Source: Terriglobales bacterium (GTDB taxonomy: Bacteria > Acidobacteriota > Terriglobia > Terriglobales > Acidobacteriaceae). Taken from it: a stretch of 55,842 nt of DNA. The notes beneath the pieces were generated by a model. The model was not told the origin of the DNA. It ran no database searches and saw nothing but the letters and a program-made list of their open reading frames with translations. The first letter of the stretch is position 1, and the number at the start of each line of letters is the position of its first letter. The stretch lies in assembly GCA_015655195.1 (NCBI GenBank), contig JAATFM010000189.1:1-55842 (forward strand), read 5' to 3'. The position numbers were made by a program, and so were the translations under genes. This document shows positions 7,440 to 16,260 of the stretch, in pieces.

Positions 7440-9203
7440 TTAATACCGCCAACTGCTGGTGTCGGCGCCGGGGGGCGCGGTCTTCAACATGCGCTGTTGC
7501 ATCAAAGGCATTTGCCGTTGAAACACGTGACCACGAAGGGTCGTTCCCGGCAAGGCAGGGTCGCCGCCCCAGTAGCAGTGGATCTGCCGTGTGCCGTATT
7601 CGACGGTGCCGTCGTAATAGGGGTCCTTCGTGCTTTCGAGGAAGGCGGCGGTATAACGCACCGCGTTTGCCAGGAAAAACTGATCGCTGGTGCCCGCTGC
7701 CAGATGGATCTTGCCCACCAGCTTTGGCCCGAGTGTCGACCAGTCGCGGCGCATGATGTAATCCAGGTCGGAATGATCGCGCCAGTAAGTGGCGACTTCG
7801 GGATTGATCTCACCGGTCTTCTTATTCCAGATCATGGCCGGATAGCCGTCCGCTCCCACCGGCCCGAAGACTGCCTGCATTCCGTCCCATAGCCCCGCGC
7901 CGCGGCCGTGATCGCCGACCACGAGTTCGATGCGGTCATCCTGCTCCATCGTTGTCGCTACGCGGTCGTCGTCCATCCGGTCGGCTGGCGCCACCGTGGC
8001 GGGTCCGCGATTGCCAATCGCGGGGATAGGCACCTGCGCCCAGGGTGCGTTGTAGTAGTAGGCATTCTTATTGGCGTAGAGGTTGACCAGCCGCCACGCG
8101 CGAAAGTCAATGGGGCTGGGAGCGCCGGTCCATTCGCCGTTGTAGAAATCGGGATACTTCACCTGCATGCCGAGCGCTTCCCACCCGCCCGTGCTGCACC
8201 CGGTGAGCACGCGTGACCACGGCTGCCCGATGCCGCGAAATCGTTTTTCGATCTCGGGAATTAGTTCCTGGGTGATGGCGTCGCCGTAAGGGCCGTCATT
8301 CGGGGAGTTCACGCCGTAGGAGTCGTCGTAATACGGCGTCGCATGTTGGATCGTCATGAGCAACATGTGGGGAAGTTTGTCGCTTTTCCAGTCCTGGTAG
8401 AACTGGTAGGCAAGCTCGGCGGTGGCCCGCTCCACCCCCTTGAGCTCGGGAGTCGGCGGAGTTTCGCGAAAGCCGGCAAGGCTGGTAGGGAAGTGAGCCG
8501 GCGTGATGACCAGCGGATAGTGGGCGGTGGAATGCGTATCCCAGCCCGGTGGGAGCAACACAAAAGCGCCAAGCCACATCGGGCGACCCCAAAAGGCGGT
8601 AAGCAGCTTGCTTTGGATGCGAACGTATTTCAGATATGGCGTGTCTTTGGGGTAGGGAAGCTCGGGGATAACTTTGTCGAGAGAAATATCGATGGTTTTT
8701 CCGGGGGCGACGTGAATCTTGCGCGCGGTGCTATAGAGGTTCCCGGGCTTGATATTCCACTGCTGTCCTTCCCAGTGATCCATGGGCAGCTTGAGCACCT
8801 TCCCGTCGGCGCGATGGACGGTCTCATACATATTGAGCACCGCTTGGACGTAGTAGTCGCCTTCCGGCACGTCGCCCAGGCTGTTGCGGGGATAGCCGAG
8901 GGCACTTGCGTCCACGACTACCGAAGCGCCGGGTTGCAAGCCATCGACGTTTACGCCGAACAGCTGCTGGGTGGTGAGCACGTTGTTGCTCACTTGCTTG
9001 CGCGGTTCGTTGCTTCCGTCTTTGGAGATGATCAGCAGCAGGCGCCCATCGGCCGCCTTCGACCACAGCGATTTCGGCATCGTGATGCGGAAATGCGCTG
9101 CGGAATTTTGTTGGCCGCAACCGGCCATCAATAGCGGCAACGCGCAAAGCGCCAGCAGCGCATAATGCAATTTCCGTTTTTCCCGACTCGACTCGGATCT
9201 CAT
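7440..9203 (-). CDS. Lipoprotein alpha/beta-hydrolase, putative esterase (copy 1)
   Basis: This is a 587-residue protein from the ATG at 9203, which is preceded by a GGAGAGGAG ribosome site. The open frame continues upstream to 9269 without a better start. The N-terminus is a lipoprotein signal with lipobox MAGC (Cys29). Residues about 40-200 form a beta-rich N-terminal domain of unknown family. From about 205 onward is an esterase-D-like alpha/beta-hydrolase with nucleophile elbow G-C-S-T-G-G (Ser337) and a later VVGDHGRGAGLWDGM block. A C-terminal HxQ-type region (HVFQRQMPLMQQRML) may contribute structure. It is a full-length paralogue of the neighbouring gene, whose stop is 71 bases upstream, so they are probably co-transcribed. 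The enzyme likely removes an ester group from a carbohydrate or an aromatic conjugate at the cell surface or in the periplasm. The substrate is unknown. Confidence 0.8.
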   Translation of the reverse strand: MRSESSREKRKLHYALLALCALPLLMAGCGQQNSAAHFRITMPKSLWSKAADGRLLLIISKDGSNEPRKQVSNNVLTTQQLFGVNVDGLQPGASVVVDASALGYPRNSLGDVPEGDYYVQAVLNMYETVHRADGKVLKLPMDHWEGQQWNIKPGNLYSTARKIHVAPGKTIDISLDKVIPELPYPKDTPYLKYVRIQSKLLTAFWGRPMWLGAFVLLPPGWDTHSTAHYPLVITPAHFPTSLAGFRETPPTPELKGVERATAELAYQFYQDWKSDKLPHMLLMTIQHATPYYDDSYGVNSPNDGPYGDAITQELIPEIEKRFRGIGQPWSRVLTGCSTGGWEALGMQVKYPDFYNGEWTGAPSPIDFRAWRLVNLYANKNAYYYNAPWAQVPIPAIGNRGPATVAPADRMDDDRVATTMEQDDRIELVVGDHGRGAGLWDGMQAVFGPVGADGYPAMIWNKKTGEINPEVATYWRDHSDLDYIMRRDWSTLGPKLVGKIHLAAGTSDQFFLANAVRYTAAFLESTKDPYYDGTVEYGTRQIHCYWGGDPALPGTTLRGHVFQRQMPLMQQRMLKTAPPGADTSSWRY

Positions 9204-9274
9204 GGCCACCGATCTCCTCTCCCCGCTCTCGCTACCTGCACTGTCCACTTCCGCCGCTTGAGGATACATGGGAC

Positions 9275-11092
9275 TTAGTACCTCCAGCTCTTCACGTCGG
9301 CGCCGGCGGGAGCCGTCTTCAACATGCGGTCGGCCATCGCCGGCATCTGCCGTTCATATACCGTCCGTGTAGACATGGCTTCGGGGTCGCCAGGATCGCC
9401 CACCCAGCAATGCACGAACCGGTCCCCGTACTCGACGCTGCCGCCGTAGTTAGGATTCTTTGTCGCTTGTAGAATCTTGTCGACGCGGCGAACGGCATTG
9501 GCCAGATACCACTGGTCGCTCGTGCCCACCGTCAGGTGGATTTTCCCCACCAACTTTGGCCCCAGCGTGGGCCAGTCGCGCTCCAGAATGTGGCCCAGGT
9601 CCGAGTGGTCCTGCCAATACTTCGCCACATCGGGATTGATCGCGCCGGTCTTCTTGTCCCAGATCATGCCAGGGTAGCCATCCGCTGCAACCGGCCCGAA
9701 GACGGCCTGCATCCCGTCCCATAGCCCGGCTCCACGGCCGTGGTCGCCAACCACCAGCTCGATGCGATTGTCCTGCTCCATCGTCGTCGCAACCTGGTTG
9801 TCCTCCATGCGGGCGGAAGGCAGCTTCTGCGTCAAGCTAGGTGGGCCGGGGTTGCCGATACCCGGAATAGGCACTTGCCCCCAAGGCCCTTCGTCGTAGT
9901 AGGCATTCTTGTTGGCATAGATGTTCACCAGACGCCAGGAATGGAAATCGATAGGACTGGGAGCGCCAGCCCAGGTTCCGTTGTAGAAATCCGGATAGAA
10001 CACCTGCATGCCGAGTGCTTCCCAGCCCCCGGTGGAGCATCCGGTAAGCGCGCGCGCCCACGGCTGCGCGATGCCACGGAATCGCTTTTCGATCTCGGGA
10101 ATAAGCTCCTGAGTAATGGCGTCGCCGAAAGGACCATTATTCGGGGAGTTCACGCCATAGGAGTCGTCATAGTAAGGCGTGGGATGCTGGATGGCCATGA
10201 ACAACATGCGGGGCGCCTTGCTGCTCTTCCAGTATTGATAGAACTCGTACGCATACTTGGCCGTGGTTGCTGCAAACGGTCCCGCGCCACCTTCTGCGTC
10301 CGGTGCGCCATCCCCGTCCTGGAGCGTGGGGTCAGGAGGTATGTCGGAGAAGGCTGTGATATTTTTCGGAAAATGCGCCGGGTTGACGATCAGCGGGTAA
10401 TGGGCATCCGGGTGGGAGTCGTACCCTTCGGGAAGAATCACAAAGGCGCCAAGCCACATCGGGCGACCCCAGAAGGCGGTGAGCAGCTTGCTCTGGATGC
10501 GAACGTATTTGACGTACTTCGTATCCTTGGGGAACGGCTTCTCCGGGATCACCTTGTCGAGGGAGATGTCGACCGTGCCGCCGGACTTAGGGTCGATCCA
10601 TATCTGGCGGGGCGTGCTATAGAGATTGCCCGGTTTGGTGCTCCAATTCTGCCCTTCCCATTGATCCATCGGTAGCTTGACTACATGTCCGTCGGCGCGG
10701 TGAAAGGTTTCGTACGTATTGAACACAGCTTGAACGTAATACGCGCCTGCCGGTATCTGCTTGAGGTTGCCGAGCGGGTAACCGATGGCGTCCGCATCCA
10801 GAACGGCTGTACCGTCGGGCTGCAATCCATCGACATTTGTTCCGAACATCTGCTGGGTGGTGATCGCGTTGTTGCTGACCTGCATGCGCGGCTCGCGGGA
10901 CCCATCTTTGGAAATAATCAGCAGCAGCCGACCGTCGACCGGAGCGTTATGGACGGATTTCGGCATGGTGACGCTGAAGCGTACGGCCGAGGAGGTATTC
11001 TTACAACCCGTTGCGCACATGGCGAGCGCCGCCATGGCAAGAAGCGATACATTCCGAGCTTTTCCGTTTTTCCAACTGGACCAGAGCCTCAT
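9275..11092 (-). CDS. Lipoprotein alpha/beta-hydrolase, putative esterase (copy 2)
   Basis: This is a 605-residue protein from the ATG at 11092, which has GGGAGG about 12 bases upstream. The frame is open to about 11149 only because it has fused with the remains of a receptor gene. The lipoprotein signal has lipobox ATGC (Cys30). It has the same layout as copy 1: a beta-rich domain, then an alpha/beta-hydrolase with elbow G-C-S-T-G-G (Ser353) and the VVGDHGRGAGLWDGM block. The main difference is an acidic, Gly-rich insertion of about 20 residues (TLQDGDGAPDAEGGAGPF, around 256-273). Long DNA stretches are still nearly identical between the copies, for instance over the GAFVxLP and SYGVNSPN blocks, so the duplication is recent or gene conversion is ongoing. 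First gene of its transcription unit, behind GntR-type operator 3. Confidence 0.8.
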   Translation of the reverse strand: MRLWSSWKNGKARNVSLLAMAALAMCATGCKNTSSAVRFSVTMPKSVHNAPVDGRLLLIISKDGSREPRMQVSNNAITTQQMFGTNVDGLQPDGTAVLDADAIGYPLGNLKQIPAGAYYVQAVFNTYETFHRADGHVVKLPMDQWEGQNWSTKPGNLYSTPRQIWIDPKSGGTVDISLDKVIPEKPFPKDTKYVKYVRIQSKLLTAFWGRPMWLGAFVILPEGYDSHPDAHYPLIVNPAHFPKNITAFSDIPPDPTLQDGDGAPDAEGGAGPFAATTAKYAYEFYQYWKSSKAPRMLFMAIQHPTPYYDDSYGVNSPNNGPFGDAITQELIPEIEKRFRGIAQPWARALTGCSTGGWEALGMQVFYPDFYNGTWAGAPSPIDFHSWRLVNIYANKNAYYDEGPWGQVPIPGIGNPGPPSLTQKLPSARMEDNQVATTMEQDNRIELVVGDHGRGAGLWDGMQAVFGPVAADGYPGMIWDKKTGAINPDVAKYWQDHSDLGHILERDWPTLGPKLVGKIHLTVGTSDQWYLANAVRRVDKILQATKNPNYGGSVEYGDRFVHCWVGDPGDPEAMSTRTVYERQMPAMADRMLKTAPAGADVKSWRY

Positions 11093-11149
11093 GGATGGCT
11101 TTTCCCTCCCTGCGTTGCTCTTTCTGTGACACCGAGTCACAAGGCACAC

Positions 11150-11356
11150 ACTTCGAAACAGCCTGTCTGCGTGCCCAAGGACGTCGCGATAATTTTGCGA
11201 GACAACTTCTGCACCTACGATCCTCCGCCCTGTACGTCCGTCACAACGCCCTGAATATCCGCCTGTCCGGATTGAGCACGGGCTACGATTAGCCCAACGA
11301 ACACAACAAATGCAACAGAGACACTAAGGGTTAACTTCCGGATGGTTATCTGCCCT
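11150..11356 (-). pseudogene. Remnant 5' end of a second Oar-like receptor gene
   Basis: Read leftwards from 11349, the sequence gives ITIRKLTLSVSVAFVV... then ARAQSGQADIQGVVTDVQGG before a TAG at 11217-11215. This aligns with receptor A (SRAQSGQANVQGVVSDSAG). A shift of one base recovers the continuation IVGAEVVSQNYRD, matching VVVGANVVLINSD of receptor A, and then runs into the frame of esterase copy 2. The ribosome site is kept (TTTGGAGG), but the start codon reads ATA where receptor A has ATG. The gene has therefore lost its start, been frameshifted, and lost everything after the regulatory beta-sandwich. Its promoter and operator survive upstream and now sit in front of the esterase genes. 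Confidence 0.8.
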
Positions 11357-11597
11357 CCAAAGCTGAAGAAAGTGTGTTGACAGGCGCTTGACACGAAAAA
11401 ACACGATGCAGTCGCATCGTTGCAGGGCGTCTAAACCGTGCAAGATTCAAAGCAGAATGCACAATTTATATTAATAAACTAAAAATATGTCAATAGTTTT
11501 CTTTAATAAAAAATTATAGAAATTAATCATTTATTTTCATCGATTTAAGATCGAGAAGCTTACTGCTCGGGCTGAATATTTTCATGACATCGTTATT

Positions 11598-11616
11598 TGT
11601 ATACATAAGCTGTACA
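11598..11616. promoter_or_regulatory. GntR operator candidate 3: TGTATA-N7-TGTACA
   Basis: TGTATA (11598-11603), 7 bases, TGTACA (11611-11616). The left arm is identical to operators 1 and 2, and the right arm differs from operator 1 at one base. It lies 249 bases from the dead start codon of the ghost receptor, matching the 256 bases at receptor A. The spacer 11440-11580 is very AT-rich, like the leader of receptor A. This spacer (11357-11700) holds no gene. Confidence 0.6.
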
Positions 11617-11700
11617 ACTTAAATACACGAACAGGTTGCATCGCCGACGACTTTCCCGCACCGGCCACGGAAGGGGAGACTCATCGTCACAACAGATCGA

Positions 11701-11897
11701 TTCGGGCAGATTTGTGATCGGTTGAACGTCGCTGCAGCCCGAGCGAAGGAACGTGTGATTGTCGTTTCATCGTTCCTGTATCGCGACATCAACAGTTCAC
11801 ACGTTCGTTCGGAACAGGATTGGAGTTTCTGAAAAACTATCTTGAGTATGCTGGCTCGGGCGGCCGACTTCTTACGAACTCACTACTGAGCCGATGA
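11701..11897 (+). pseudogene. Frameshifted C-terminal remnant of a superfamily-1 DNA helicase
   Basis: Frame one from 11701 reads FGQICDRLNVAAARAKERVI then VVSSFLYRDINSSHVRS before losing the frame. It continues one frame over as SFGTGLEFLKNYLEYAGSGG and stops at 11897. The combination RLNVA-x-x-RA-x-x-R followed by VVSS, a DI/DL acid pair and a FLKNYLEYA helix is the C-terminal pattern of large SF1 helicases (AAA_12/DUF4011 type), where motif VI normally reads LNVAxTRAR. The first part may extend back to about 11665. It has no start, no upstream domains and one frameshift, so it cannot be functional. It converges on galM with 17 bases between the stop codons. The assignment is from memory of the motif. 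Confidence 0.55.
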
Positions 11898-11914
11898 ATG
11901 AAGTTGAAGAAGAA

Positions 11915-13003
11915 TCACTTTTGTACGCCGAAAGCAAAGATCGTAATGGAATGCAGTTTCTGCTCCGGTCGCAGAATCGTAGTCGGAAATTTTGCCTCAT
12001 TGGGAGAGTCCGGAAAATGCTGGGTTTCGAGACAAAAACCGGCATACTCCTCATACGGCCTGCCATCGCCGTCGAGTACAGAGCCGTCAAGAAAATTGCC
12101 GGAATAGAACTGTACGCCCGGCTCCGTGGTTGTGACGGTGAGACTCCGACCGCTCCTGGGATCGAAGGCTTTGGCCGCGAGGCGCAGGCCCTCTCCATTT
12201 AGAACAAAGTTGTGGTCGTATCCGCCTGCCAGTTTTAACTGTTCATCCCGAGCCTGGATACGCTCTCCGATAGGATGGCTCTGCCTGAAGTCGAAAGGCG
12301 TGCCACCGACTAATGCAAGCTCTCCGGTGGGAATCAGCACTGCGTCGATCGGAGTGTAGCGGTCTGCGTTCAGCATCAACTGCTGATCGAGCACAGTACC
12401 GCTGTTTTTTCCTGCCAGATTGAAGTAGCTATGATTGGTGAGATTCACGACCGTCGGCTTATCTGTCGTAGCGGTGTATTCAATGCGAAGGCTTGAAGAC
12501 TCCAACGTGTAGCGAACATGCGCCGTCAGCGTGCCCGGGAAGCTCATATCCCCGTCCGGACTGATAAGGGTAAGTTCGACTCCACTCGGGATAACTGTGG
12601 CACTCCAGACCTTACGGTCGAAGCCGATAGTGCCGCCATGCAGCGCCTGGCCATGGTCGTTGGCAGGGACGTGGTACACATTGCCGTCGATGGCGAATGT
12701 CCCCTTGGCAATGCGGTTGCCATAACGGCCCACCACTGACCCCATATACGTCTTTGTATCTTTCTGATAACCGTTCAGGTCTTTGAATCCAAGCACTACA
12801 TCGGCTCTTACCCCGTTCTTGTCGGGGGCTTCGATGCTTACAATGTGAGCTCCGAAGTTGGTGACGGAGATAGAGAGAACAGGACTGGAGATGGTGTACA
12901 GGTCGACGGACTTCCCGTCGACCATTCCCCAGTGTGTCTTATGTACAGCGGCCTGTATGGCTGGAGCAATCATTAGAAGTACCGTCATTAAAAATGTTTT
13001 CAT
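11915..13003 (-). CDS. galM: Exported aldose 1-epimerase (galactose mutarotase type)
   Basis: This is a 362-residue protein from the ATG at 13003. That start is preferred because a GGGAAG site lies 8 bases upstream and the resulting N-terminus (MKTFLMTVLLMIAPAIQA) is a clean signal peptide. The body is a GalM beta-sandwich with the family blocks NFGAHIVSIEAPDKNG, VGRYGNRIAKGTF, LHGGTIGFDRKVW, LTNHSYFNLAG and the late VQFYSGNFLDGS and CLETQHFPDSPN segments. His in LHGG, His in TNHSYF and the Glu of LETQ are the expected catalytic and binding residues. It interconverts sugar anomers, here probably alpha- and beta-L-arabinose, in the periplasm before uptake. It is the third gene of an araB-araA-galM unit and begins 28 bases after the araA stop. 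Confidence 0.93.
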   Translation of the reverse strand: MKTFLMTVLLMIAPAIQAAVHKTHWGMVDGKSVDLYTISSPVLSISVTNFGAHIVSIEAPDKNGVRADVVLGFKDLNGYQKDTKTYMGSVVGRYGNRIAKGTFAIDGNVYHVPANDHGQALHGGTIGFDRKVWSATVIPSGVELTLISPDGDMSFPGTLTAHVRYTLESSSLRIEYTATTDKPTVVNLTNHSYFNLAGKNSGTVLDQQLMLNADRYTPIDAVLIPTGELALVGGTPFDFRQSHPIGERIQARDEQLKLAGGYDHNFVLNGEGLRLAAKAFDPRSGRSLTVTTTEPGVQFYSGNFLDGSVLDGDGRPYEEYAGFCLETQHFPDSPNEAKFPTTILRPEQKLHSITIFAFGVQK

Positions 13004-13031
13004 CGTCATGACTTCCCGAATGCTGATTGGT

Positions 13032-14513
13032 TTAGCGGAGTTTATATGCTGCATCGCTCCACATGAGTTCGCGCCGCAGCCGAGGAATACGGGTTTCGTT
13101 ATCGATCCGCATCAGCTCAATACCGGCGATCTCGGCAAAGTCCTCCATGTGCTCCATGGTCAGCGCCTGACTGAAGCAGGTGTGGTGCGCCCCGCCTGCA
13201 TAGATCCAGGCTGCGGCCGCGGTTTTCAGATCCGGGTGTGGATGCCAGATTGCGCGCGCCACGGGAAGCTTGGGGAGGGGGTGTTCCGGAGCAACAACAT
13301 CCACATCATTCGCGATCATGCGAAAGCGATTGCCCATATCGACGACGGTTGCGACGACAGCGGGTCCCGCGGGCGCTGTGAAGACCAGGCGAACGGGGTC
13401 CGCCTTGCCTCCGATGCCAAGCGGGTGAACCTCGAGGGAAGGCTTGCTGCTCGCGATGGATGGGCAGATCTCAAGCATGTGCGATCCAAGAATCTTCGGA
13501 GTTCCGCCGAAGTCATAGGTATAGTCCTCCATGAACGAGGTGCCCTGTGGGAGGCCCGCTGCCATGACCTTCATGATTCGCACAAGGGAGGCAGTCTTCC
13601 AGTCGCCTTCTCCGCCAAAGCCGTACCCCGAGGCCATCAGCCGCTGCGTGGCGATGCCGGGGAGCTGGCCCATTCCGTGGAGATCTTCAAATGTATCGGT
13701 GAATGCACCAAAACCGCCCTCTTCCAGAAAGGCGCGCAGCCCGAGTTCGATGCGCGCGGCGACGCTGAGAGAATCCGCACGATCATGCTCTTTGGCGATT
13801 GAATAGCTGTCGCGGTACTCGGCGACCAGCGTGGCAACCTCATCTTCGGAGAACTCTGCCATTCGATCGGTCAGATCGCCGATTCCATAACCTGAAACGG
13901 TATAGCCGAAGACCTTTTGCGCTTCAACCTTATCGCCTTCGGTAACGGCAACATTGCGCATATTGTCGCCGAAGCGGGCGACCTTGAGATGCTGCGATTC
14001 ATGCCAGCCGAGGGCCGCACGTGTCCAGGTGGCGATCTCGGCCACCGTCTCAGCATCCTGCCAGAAACCGACAACCACCTTTCGGGCAAGCCGCAGACGG
14101 GCTGTGATGAATCCAAATTCACGGTCTCCGTGAGCGGCCTGATTCAGATTCATAAAGTCCATATCGATGGTGCTGTAGGGCAGCTCACGATTGAACTGAG
14201 TGTGAAGGTGCAGGAATGGCTTGTTCAGCGAACTGAGTCCGGCGATCCACATCTTTGCCGGTGAGAAGGTGTGCATCCAGAGCACCAGCCCGATGCAGTT
14301 CCTGGCGGCATTTGCTTCCTGGCAGAGGTCGCGGATGCCGTCGGCTGTAACCATGACGGGCTTTGAGACGACCTTCACTGGAATTGCGCTCTCCCCGTCG
14401 AGAGAACTGGCGATGCGGCTCGAGTTCTCAGCGACAATGCCCAATGGACCCGGCCCGTAGAGATGCTGACTCCCAGTGACGAACCATAGCTCCAGCGCTT
14501 TGACGTTCTTCAA
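13032..14513 (-). CDS. araA: L-arabinose isomerase
   Basis: This 493-residue enzyme converts L-arabinose to L-ribulose in the cytoplasm. No ATG is available. A TTG at 14513, with GGAGG 5 bases upstream, is the best start. The alternative TTG at 14525 overlaps that ribosome site. All hallmarks are present: [13 protein letters not shown] at the N-terminus, [20 protein letters not shown], the metal ligands Glu302 (GEGDWKTA), Glu329 (FMEDYTY), His345 (LGSHMLE) and His444 (GAHHTCFS). The length matches the bacterial AraA family. It lies 43 bases after araB and 28 bases before galM on the same strand. Confidence 0.98.
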   Translation of the reverse strand: MKNVKALELWFVTGSQHLYGPGPLGIVAENSSRIASSLDGESAIPVKVVSKPVMVTADGIRDLCQEANAARNCIGLVLWMHTFSPAKMWIAGLSSLNKPFLHLHTQFNRELPYSTIDMDFMNLNQAAHGDREFGFITARLRLARKVVVGFWQDAETVAEIATWTRAALGWHESQHLKVARFGDNMRNVAVTEGDKVEAQKVFGYTVSGYGIGDLTDRMAEFSEDEVATLVAEYRDSYSIAKEHDRADSLSVAARIELGLRAFLEEGGFGAFTDTFEDLHGMGQLPGIATQRLMASGYGFGGEGDWKTASLVRIMKVMAAGLPQGTSFMEDYTYDFGGTPKILGSHMLEICPSIASSKPSLEVHPLGIGGKADPVRLVFTAPAGPAVVATVVDMGNRFRMIANDVDVVAPEHPLPKLPVARAIWHPHPDLKTAAAAWIYAGGAHHTCFSQALTMEHMEDFAEIAGIELMRIDNETRIPRLRRELMWSDAAYKLR

Positions 14514-14556
14514 TGAATCCTCCAATATTCTGTATCGTTTTGTGGATTACTCTGCG

Positions 14557-16155
14557 CTACACCGCGAGAAGCGGGGTTGCATTTCTCTGCCGAGCCGCTA
14601 TCTCGCGCAGTACGTGCAGCACGCCGGAAAGATCCTGCGGCTTCGCAGAGCGGTCGCCGAAGCTGAAGTAGACGGCGCGGTAGAGTCGGTACAGCTCTTC
14701 ATAGACGGCAGCCGATTCCGGTTGCGGCATGAAGACGCGATGACCGGGCGCCATCTTGTCCTGGGCGGCCTCGACGCTGGAATAAATGCCGGCGGCGACG
14801 CTGGCGAATATTCCCGATCCGACGCTGGTGGGCGGAGAGTCGGGAACCAGCACGGGTTTGTTTAGAACATTCGCGTAAACCTGATTCAGTGTGGAGTTGT
14901 TCTGCGGAACACCGCCTGCATTGATGACCCGATTGATCGGGACCCCATATTCGCTCAGGCGTTGCAGAATGATGCGGGTGTGGAATGCGGTGCCTTCGAT
15001 AGCTGCGAAGAATTCATCCTGCGCCGTGTGCAGAAGGTTCCAGCCCAGAGTGATGCCTCCGAGTTCACTGTTGACCAGCACGGTTCGATCGCCGTTATCC
15101 CAGGAGAGCCGCAGCAGACCGGTTTGACCGGCGCGGTATTGATCGAGGTCTTCAGATAACGTTTTCGTGGTTGTGCCGGCGCGGCGCGCTATAGCCTCAA
15201 AGATGTCTCCCGTAGCGGAAAGGCCCGCTTCAATGCCGGTCAAATGCGGATGGACGCTGCCGGGAACAACTCCGCAGACCCCGGGAATCAGTTGCGTCTG
15301 TTTGGCCATTGCAATAATGCAGGTGGAGGTACCGACAACATTGACGACATCGCCTTCCCGACAGCCTGCTCCGATGGCATCCCAATGGGCATCGAAGGCG
15401 CCGACGGGGATGGGAATGCCGGCGCGAAGTCCGAGTCTGGCTGCCCATTCCGGGGAAAGAGTTCCGGCAAGGTGATCGGAAGTGAGCACCGCGCTTTCCA
15501 TCTTCGCGCGCACTCCATCGAGCAGCGGGTCAAGCTCCGAGAAAAACTCCTGCGGCGGGAAGCCTCCCCATTTCGATCCCCACAGCCACTTATGGCCCAT
15601 CGCGCAAACGCTGCGTTTGACGAGTTTTGGATCTTTGATTCCGCAGAGGGTTGCAGCCACCATGTCACAGTGCTCGAATGCGGAGGCGAAGGAACTGCGC
15701 TTTTCAGGATTATGGCGTAGCCAGTGAAGCAGCTTTGCCCATCCCCACTCGTGGGAATAGACGCCTCCGCACCATTCGATCGCTTCCAGATTTCGCACGT
15801 GCGCCAATGCGGTGATCTGCTGCGCCTCGTGGAGCGCACGGTGATCGCACCACAGGTAATAGTCATCGAGCGGTTCCATGGAGCTATCGACGGGGATAAC
15901 GCTTGAACCGGTCGTGTCGAGGGCAATCGACTCGACGCTCTGGCCGTCCACACCGGTTTGCTTGAGCACATCCGCCATTGCCGCGGCGAGTGCATTCATT
16001 TGATCCGCGTGAGACTGGGTTGCGAAGTTCGGATCTTCCTTCCTGCGCTTCAGCGGATAGGACGCAACAGCAGTGCCAAGACGGCCTCGGTCCCGCTCCA
16101 GAAGGGTAACCCTGGTATTTAATGTTCCAAAATCTACGCCAGCAACAATTCTCAT
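14557..16155 (-). CDS. araB: Ribulokinase (FGGY family)
   Basis: This 532-residue cytoplasmic kinase phosphorylates L-ribulose at O5. The ATG at 16155 is chosen for its GGAG site 8 bases upstream and because MRIVAGVDFGTLNTRVTLL is the family's ATP-binding start. The 35 residues open upstream are not family-like. FGGY features include the conserved SVIPVDSSMEPLDDYYLWCDHRA region, GAFDAHWDAIGAGCREGD, VVGTSTCIIAM and the C-terminal NAGGVPQNNSTLNQVYANVL. It is the first gene of the araB-araA-galM unit. Its promoter faces the GH43 gene across a 169-base spacer that contains a LacI-type operator. Confidence 0.95.
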   Translation of the reverse strand: MRIVAGVDFGTLNTRVTLLERDRGRLGTAVASYPLKRRKEDPNFATQSHADQMNALAAAMADVLKQTGVDGQSVESIALDTTGSSVIPVDSSMEPLDDYYLWCDHRALHEAQQITALAHVRNLEAIEWCGGVYSHEWGWAKLLHWLRHNPEKRSSFASAFEHCDMVAATLCGIKDPKLVKRSVCAMGHKWLWGSKWGGFPPQEFFSELDPLLDGVRAKMESAVLTSDHLAGTLSPEWAARLGLRAGIPIPVGAFDAHWDAIGAGCREGDVVNVVGTSTCIIAMAKQTQLIPGVCGVVPGSVHPHLTGIEAGLSATGDIFEAIARRAGTTTKTLSEDLDQYRAGQTGLLRLSWDNGDRTVLVNSELGGITLGWNLLHTAQDEFFAAIEGTAFHTRIILQRLSEYGVPINRVINAGGVPQNNSTLNQVYANVLNKPVLVPDSPPTSVGSGIFASVAAGIYSSVEAAQDKMAPGHRVFMPQPESAAVYEELYRLYRAVYFSFGDRSAKPQDLSGVLHVLREIAARQRNATPLLAV

Positions 16156-16260
16156 CAGCGTTGCTCCTCGATCAATCCGTTTCAACCTTCCGTTTTCCCT
16201 CAATACCATGCTGCGGCATATGCAGTGCGCATTCCTGCGGATTCGGAACAGATCAAGCAA

